This document shows, in pieces, positions 60,570 to 64,000 of a DNA stretch of 64,000 bases. The notes under the pieces were generated by a model, which saw only the letters and a list, made by a program, of their open reading frames with translations, did no database searches and was not told the DNA's origin. A program made the translations under genes and the position numbers. Positions within the stretch are counted from its first letter, which is position 1; the number at the start of each line of letters is the position of its first letter. Source of the DNA: JAQVCM01 sp040403095 (GTDB taxonomy: Bacteria; Bacteroidota; Bacteroidia; Flavobacteriales_D; Crocinitomicaceae); contig JBBALI010000018.1 of NCBI GenBank assembly GCA_040403095.1, forward strand, positions 1-64,000, in the 5' to 3' direction.

Positions 60570-62933
60570 ATGAAAAATTCGTTCGTCCAAACAAAAATCA
60601 CAGGAATTATCTTAATTCTTGTCATGAATTTATTTACTTCAAATCTCAAAGCACAAACGAATAATACCAGGCGACAAGTTGTTTTACAGGGTTTTTGGTG
60701 GGACTATTGGAACAATAATTATCCGAATGGCTGGTCTAATTACATTGTAGAAATTGCTCCAAGATTAAAATCCTTGGGAATTGACGCAGTGTGGATCCCG
60801 CCAACAATAAAAAATACTGGAACAAACAGCGTTGGATACGCACCTTTCGACCATTACGATTTGGGAGATAAATACCAAAAAGGAAATGTAAAAACCAGAA
60901 TGGGTGACAAAGATGAATTGCTTAGAATGGTTGCGGTTTTAAAGGCAAATGGAATTGATGTTATTCAAGACATCGTTTTGAATCATGTTACCGGGGCTGG
61001 CTCATCCGCTGGCGCTGGTGGTCAAGATGTAAGCGCTATGGATGATGGAAGTACCAACAAATATAAAAATTTTAGATACGCATGTTTTGAAACTCCTGCA
61101 ACTACAGAAACCAGCGTTGAATATTTAAACAGAAAGGGTAGATTTCCTAAAAATTGGACTAATTTTTATCCAAATGCAGGCAATCCTTGTTGCACGAACC
61201 CAATTAATTCACCTTATTGGGGTCCAGATATTTCTTATGAGTCATCTGCTTTTGGTACAAGTGGAAACGCGACTTACAATCCAAATCAAACTTCAAATTA
61301 CATGCGTGACAACATGAGAAATTGGATGATTTGGTACAAAAAACAAGTTGGTTGGGATGGAGTAAGATTAGATGCAGTAAAACATTTTCCGAGTAATGTA
61401 GCGGAAGATTATTTGTGGAATATTCAATTTGGCTCACTTTGGGCAAATGGTGGCGAAGACATGTTCGCTGTTGGAGAATGGGTCGGTGGTACAAGCGAGC
61501 TAGACACATGGGTTTCAGATGTACAAAGTAGAGCAGGAACCTTTGATTTCGGTTTAAGAAATGCCCTTGCTGGAATTGTTTCTGGCAATGGTGGATTTGA
61601 TTTGGGCACAGTTCCAAGTTATCAGCAACAAAATCGTTACAAAACAGTTCCTTTTGTAAACAATCATGATACTTTCAGACCAGAAAAAGATGCGGATGGG
61701 AACTACATTGGCTGGGACACTGGAAATGAACTAGCACCTCATGTTGAACCAAATGATGGTCGAAAAAGTGTGGTTCACGCCATTATATTAGCAGTTGATG
61801 GGGCACCTCAAATTTTCTTTGAAGATTTGTTCAATATTGGTTATTTGAGTAATCGTTTAAGCCATTCTCCTTCGAATGCAACAGAATTACCTGTTTACAG
61901 CGACATGGAAAATTTGCTTTGGTGTCACCAAAATTTACATTTCAAAGAAGGAAATTACTTAGTGAGATGGCAAGCTGGAGACGCATTGGTGATTGAAAGA
62001 GAAGGAAAAGCGTTGGTTGCTGTAAATGATCAATGGTCAACATGGCAAAATTTAGTTGGCGTTCAAACAGCTTGGAGCGATGGGACGATTTTGACAGATT
62101 ATTCTGGTGCAAACGGAACAAATACAATTACCGTTTACGGCGGTGGAAAAGTTGATATTGCCATTCCTCCATGCGACGGCTCTGCACTATTAGGAAGAAG
62201 AGGGTATTCCATTTGGGCACCTGCAGGAATCACGACAAATTATAATCAACCTAACAAAAGAATTACCCAAGAATGGGAAATGGCAAATGATTTGGGAGAT
62301 CGACACAATTCCTCATTAAAACAAGGAGGAGCGCTTCCAACAAATAGTGATCAGTGCAGGGTTGTTGGAAAAATTTTCGTCAAAGCAGGCGAAAAAGTGA
62401 AATTAGAATTATATCCCGAAAACGCAAACAATTCAATAACTGTTTTGTACGCTGACAAAGATTGTACTGTTTTTGATTCAATTTCTGCCGCTGGAACAAT
62501 TGTTGATTCTATCATTCCTACATATAGCGGATGGTTGACTGTGAAAATCAAAAATACGACAGCCACGCAAACAGGTCAAAAATGTTGGGTTAAATTGAAT
62601 TATATGGCACCGGAAGTTGTGGATCCATCAGTGGTAAAAACAAATTGTGCTTGTGCAGTCTCATTTGCAAGTTTGGAAGAAAGTGAAATTTCGACGAGCA
62701 ATATTTATCCAAATCCAACGAATGATATTTTGAATATCACTTTTGAAAAAATCCTTTTGGAAAATCTCAAGATCAATTTCATTGGAATGGATGGCAGAAT
62801 TTTGGACCATTTTGAATTGAATGGCGGAAATGATGCTTATCAATTGTCAACAGAAAAATTGAAACCAGGTGTTTATTTCATTGAAATGAATCAAGGAAAT
62901 GCCACTTCGCGTCAGCAATTTGTAAAATTGTAA
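60570..62933 (+). CDS. Secreted GH13 alpha-amylase with type IX sorting domain
   Basis: 787 residues. Signal peptide 1-28 (NLFTSNLKAQ). GH13 barrel ~33-480 with nucleophile Asp268 (VRLDAVKH), acid Glu303 (VGEWVGG) and Asp367 (NNHDTFRP). Next is an all-beta domain (~485-560), then a ~150-residue module that includes GKIFVKAGEKVKLELYPE, and a type A sorting domain at ~705-787 (SNIYPNPTNDILNITF to FVKL). It should be the extracellular starch-cutting enzyme of the locus, delivered by type IX secretion. Last gene of the kinase operon, after a 42-base gap. Confidence 0.92.
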   Translation: MKNSFVQTKITGIILILVMNLFTSNLKAQTNNTRRQVVLQGFWWDYWNNNYPNGWSNYIVEIAPRLKSLGIDAVWIPPTIKNTGTNSVGYAPFDHYDLGDKYQKGNVKTRMGDKDELLRMVAVLKANGIDVIQDIVLNHVTGAGSSAGAGGQDVSAMDDGSTNKYKNFRYACFETPATTETSVEYLNRKGRFPKNWTNFYPNAGNPCCTNPINSPYWGPDISYESSAFGTSGNATYNPNQTSNYMRDNMRNWMIWYKKQVGWDGVRLDAVKHFPSNVAEDYLWNIQFGSLWANGGEDMFAVGEWVGGTSELDTWVSDVQSRAGTFDFGLRNALAGIVSGNGGFDLGTVPSYQQQNRYKTVPFVNNHDTFRPEKDADGNYIGWDTGNELAPHVEPNDGRKSVVHAIILAVDGAPQIFFEDLFNIGYLSNRLSHSPSNATELPVYSDMENLLWCHQNLHFKEGNYLVRWQAGDALVIEREGKALVAVNDQWSTWQNLVGVQTAWSDGTILTDYSGANGTNTITVYGGGKVDIAIPPCDGSALLGRRGYSIWAPAGITTNYNQPNKRITQEWEMANDLGDRHNSSLKQGGALPTNSDQCRVVGKIFVKAGEKVKLELYPENANNSITVLYADKDCTVFDSISAAGTIVDSIIPTYSGWLTVKIKNTTATQTGQKCWVKLNYMAPEVVDPSVVKTNCACAVSFASLEESEISTSNIYPNPTNDILNITFEKILLENLKINFIGMDGRILDHFELNGGNDAYQLSTEKLKPGVYFIEMNQGNATSRQQFVKL

Positions 62934-63050
62934 GTCCAAAATTTATTTGGCTTTTTCTAACAATTTCATTCACTCAAGCAAATCAAAATGAGTGAGAAAA
63001 ATTGAATTTCCAGTACTTTAATTTATTGGTATTTTTTAACAAAAATACTT

Positions 63051-63067
63051 AGTGTCAAATGTACACT
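63051..63067 (+). promoter_or_regulatory. Operator before the GAPDH gene
   Basis: AGTGTCAAATGTACACT; on the minus strand AGTGTACATTTGACACT, the closest match to the consensus. Outer arms AGTGT/ACACT are exact. Ends 16 bases before the -7 box. Confidence 0.72.
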
Positions 63068-63083
63068 TACTGATTTAATATTG

Positions 63084-63091
63084 TATATTTG
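63084..63091 (+). promoter_or_regulatory. -7 promoter box of the GAPDH gene
   Basis: TATATTTG fits TAnnTTTG, 35 bases before the ATG at 63127. The -33 position coincides with the right arm of the operator. Confidence 0.6.
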
Positions 63092-63126
63092 TTTAGAATA
63101 CAAGTATCAATTTAAACAGTAACATT

Positions 63127-64000
63127 ATGAAAATTGGAATCAACGGTTTTGGACGAATTGGTCGATTGGCTTGCAGGGTTGCATCCATGAGAAACGATAT
63201 AGAAATAGTAGCAATCAATGATTTGTTGGACATTGATTACATCGCATACATGTTGAAATATGATTCAACTCACGGCCGATTTCAAGGCAAAGTTGAAGTC
63301 ATTGAAAGCAAACTTTTCATCAACGACAAAGAAATTCGTGTCACTTCGGAAAAAAATCCAGAAAACCTAAAGTGGGATGAAGTTGGAGCTGAAATTATAT
63401 TGGAATGTACTGGCTTATTTTTGACGCAAGAAGATGCTTCCAAGCACATCCATGCTGGCGCGAAAAAAGTAATCTTATCCGCTCCAGCAAAAGACGATAC
63501 ACCAACTTTTGTAATGGGCGTTAACCATTTAAATTTAAAAGCAGAACAAATAATTATTTCCAATGCATCCTGTACAATCAATTGTTTGGCACCAATTGCA
63601 AAAGTTCTAAATGACAATTTCGGAATTAAAGAAGGATTAATGAGCACTATTCACGCCGTTACTGCAACACAAAAAACGGTTGACGGCCCTTCACACAAAG
63701 ATTGGCGTGGTGGCCGTGGTGGATTTCAAAATATCATTCCTTCATCCACGGGAGCAGCAAAAGCGGTGGCTTTGGTTATTCCTGCTTTGAAAGGAAAATT
63801 AACCGGAATGTCTTTTAGAGTTCCAGTAGCAGATGTTTCTGTAGTTGATTTAACCGTTAGATTAGAGAAAAGTGCCACTTATGAACAAATCTGTCAAGCA
63901 ATGAAAAAAGCATCAGAAGGCGATTTAAAAGGAATACTGGGCTACACTGAAGACGATGTTGTTTCATCCGATTTTATTTCAGATTCTCGAACCTCCATTT
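63127..64000 (+). CDS. gap: Glyceraldehyde-3-phosphate dehydrogenase, 3' end cut by the window
   Basis: 291 residues visible of a protein usually ~330 long; the gene continues past base 64000. NAD-binding INGFGRIGRLACR at residues 4-16, and IAINDLLD where Asp after the second strand suits NAD. The catalytic Cys149 lies in SNASCTINC, with the conserved His in the HAVTATQKTVDG region at ~175. It catalyses the oxidative phosphorylation of glyceraldehyde 3-phosphate. Its operator and promoter tie it to the locus, where eda produces glyceraldehyde 3-phosphate. The strong -7 box and the operator suggest carbohydrate-dependent expression. Confidence 0.93.
   Translation, partial: MKIGINGFGRIGRLACRVASMRNDIEIVAINDLLDIDYIAYMLKYDSTHGRFQGKVEVIESKLFINDKEIRVTSEKNPENLKWDEVGAEIILECTGLFLTQEDASKHIHAGAKKVILSAPAKDDTPTFVMGVNHLNLKAEQIIISNASCTINCLAPIAKVLNDNFGIKEGLMSTIHAVTATQKTVDGPSHKDWRGGRGGFQNIIPSSTGAAKAVALVIPALKGKLTGMSFRVPVADVSVVDLTVRLEKSATYEQICQAMKKASEGDLKGILGYTEDDVVSSDFISDSRTSI

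Noticed and set aside
61204..61617. 137-residue frame antisense to the secreted amylase
   Set aside because: Lies over the catalytic barrel of GH13 and has an implausible His/Cys/Leu-rich composition.
63282..63647. 121-residue frame antisense to the GAPDH gene
   Set aside because: Covers the NAD-binding and catalytic parts of GAPDH; a coding shadow.
1..64000. tRNA, rRNA, insertion sequence or prophage genes
   Set aside because: Intergenic gaps were read for cloverleaf or rRNA-like conserved words and coding regions for transposase, integrase or phage signatures; none was seen, though a covariance-model search was not possible.

Overview
The window looks like a chromosome segment of an AT-rich member of the Bacteroidota, most likely order Flavobacteriales and perhaps near Crocinitomicaceae/Fluviicola (the family is inference). 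The basis is: type IX secretion C-terminal domains (gliding-motility type and sorting type A), a SusC/SusD pair, DUF5686 and M43 proteins, and many -7 promoter boxes of the Bacteroidota form TAnnTTTG with hardly any Shine-Dalgarno sequences.

Layout. 0-24 kb is mostly housekeeping: pcrA/uvrD helicase, fumC, a secreted M43 protease, a DUF5686 outer-membrane protein, an aldehyde dehydrogenase/AraC/DUF779 module, topB, folA, a SirB1-type protein, pdhB, etfBA, a bifunctional nuclease and a nucleoside transporter. An 866-base gene-free stretch (21561-22426) holds degenerate repeats, followed by a small secreted protein and a probable zeta-type toxin-antitoxin pair. 24-30 kb holds two divergent, large, AT-rich type IX-secreted proteins. 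30-37.5 kb holds a radical SAM/SPASM enzyme, an AI-2E-family permease, an ECF sigma factor followed by an anti-sigma/beta-barrel fusion, a lipoprotein, a SixA phosphatase and a rhomboid protease.

37.7-64 kb is one integrated alpha-glucan locus. A CotH-GH13-GH31 operon and susCD run forward. The oxidative Entner-Doudoroff operon zwf-pgl-edd-eda runs on the minus strand. A Nudix-type regulator lies beside it, divergent from a forward operon of sugar kinase, GH13, MFS sugar transporter, pgmB, GH65 maltose phosphorylase and GH13. A GAPDH gene starts at the right edge. Together these can take starch or maltodextrin from the cell surface, import it, split maltose by phosphorolysis, convert both products to glucose 6-phosphate, and run the oxidative ED route to pyruvate and glyceraldehyde 3-phosphate.

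Main discovery: a 17-bp pseudo-palindrome, about AGTGTAMTTTTGACACT, occurs at least seven times, all between genes. It lies before the CotH operon, susC, zwf (two copies), the regulator/kinase divergent pair and GAPDH, and also before pdhB 20 kb away. The obvious candidate to bind it is the Nudix-fold/winged-helix protein encoded in the middle of the locus, whose Nudix catalytic box is degenerate as in NrtR/AraR-like regulators. This suggests a Nudix-family regulator governing alpha-glucan use from outer membrane to acetyl-CoA. Several starts were moved downstream of the longest reading frame because the upstream extension overlaps a promoter or lacks an ATG.
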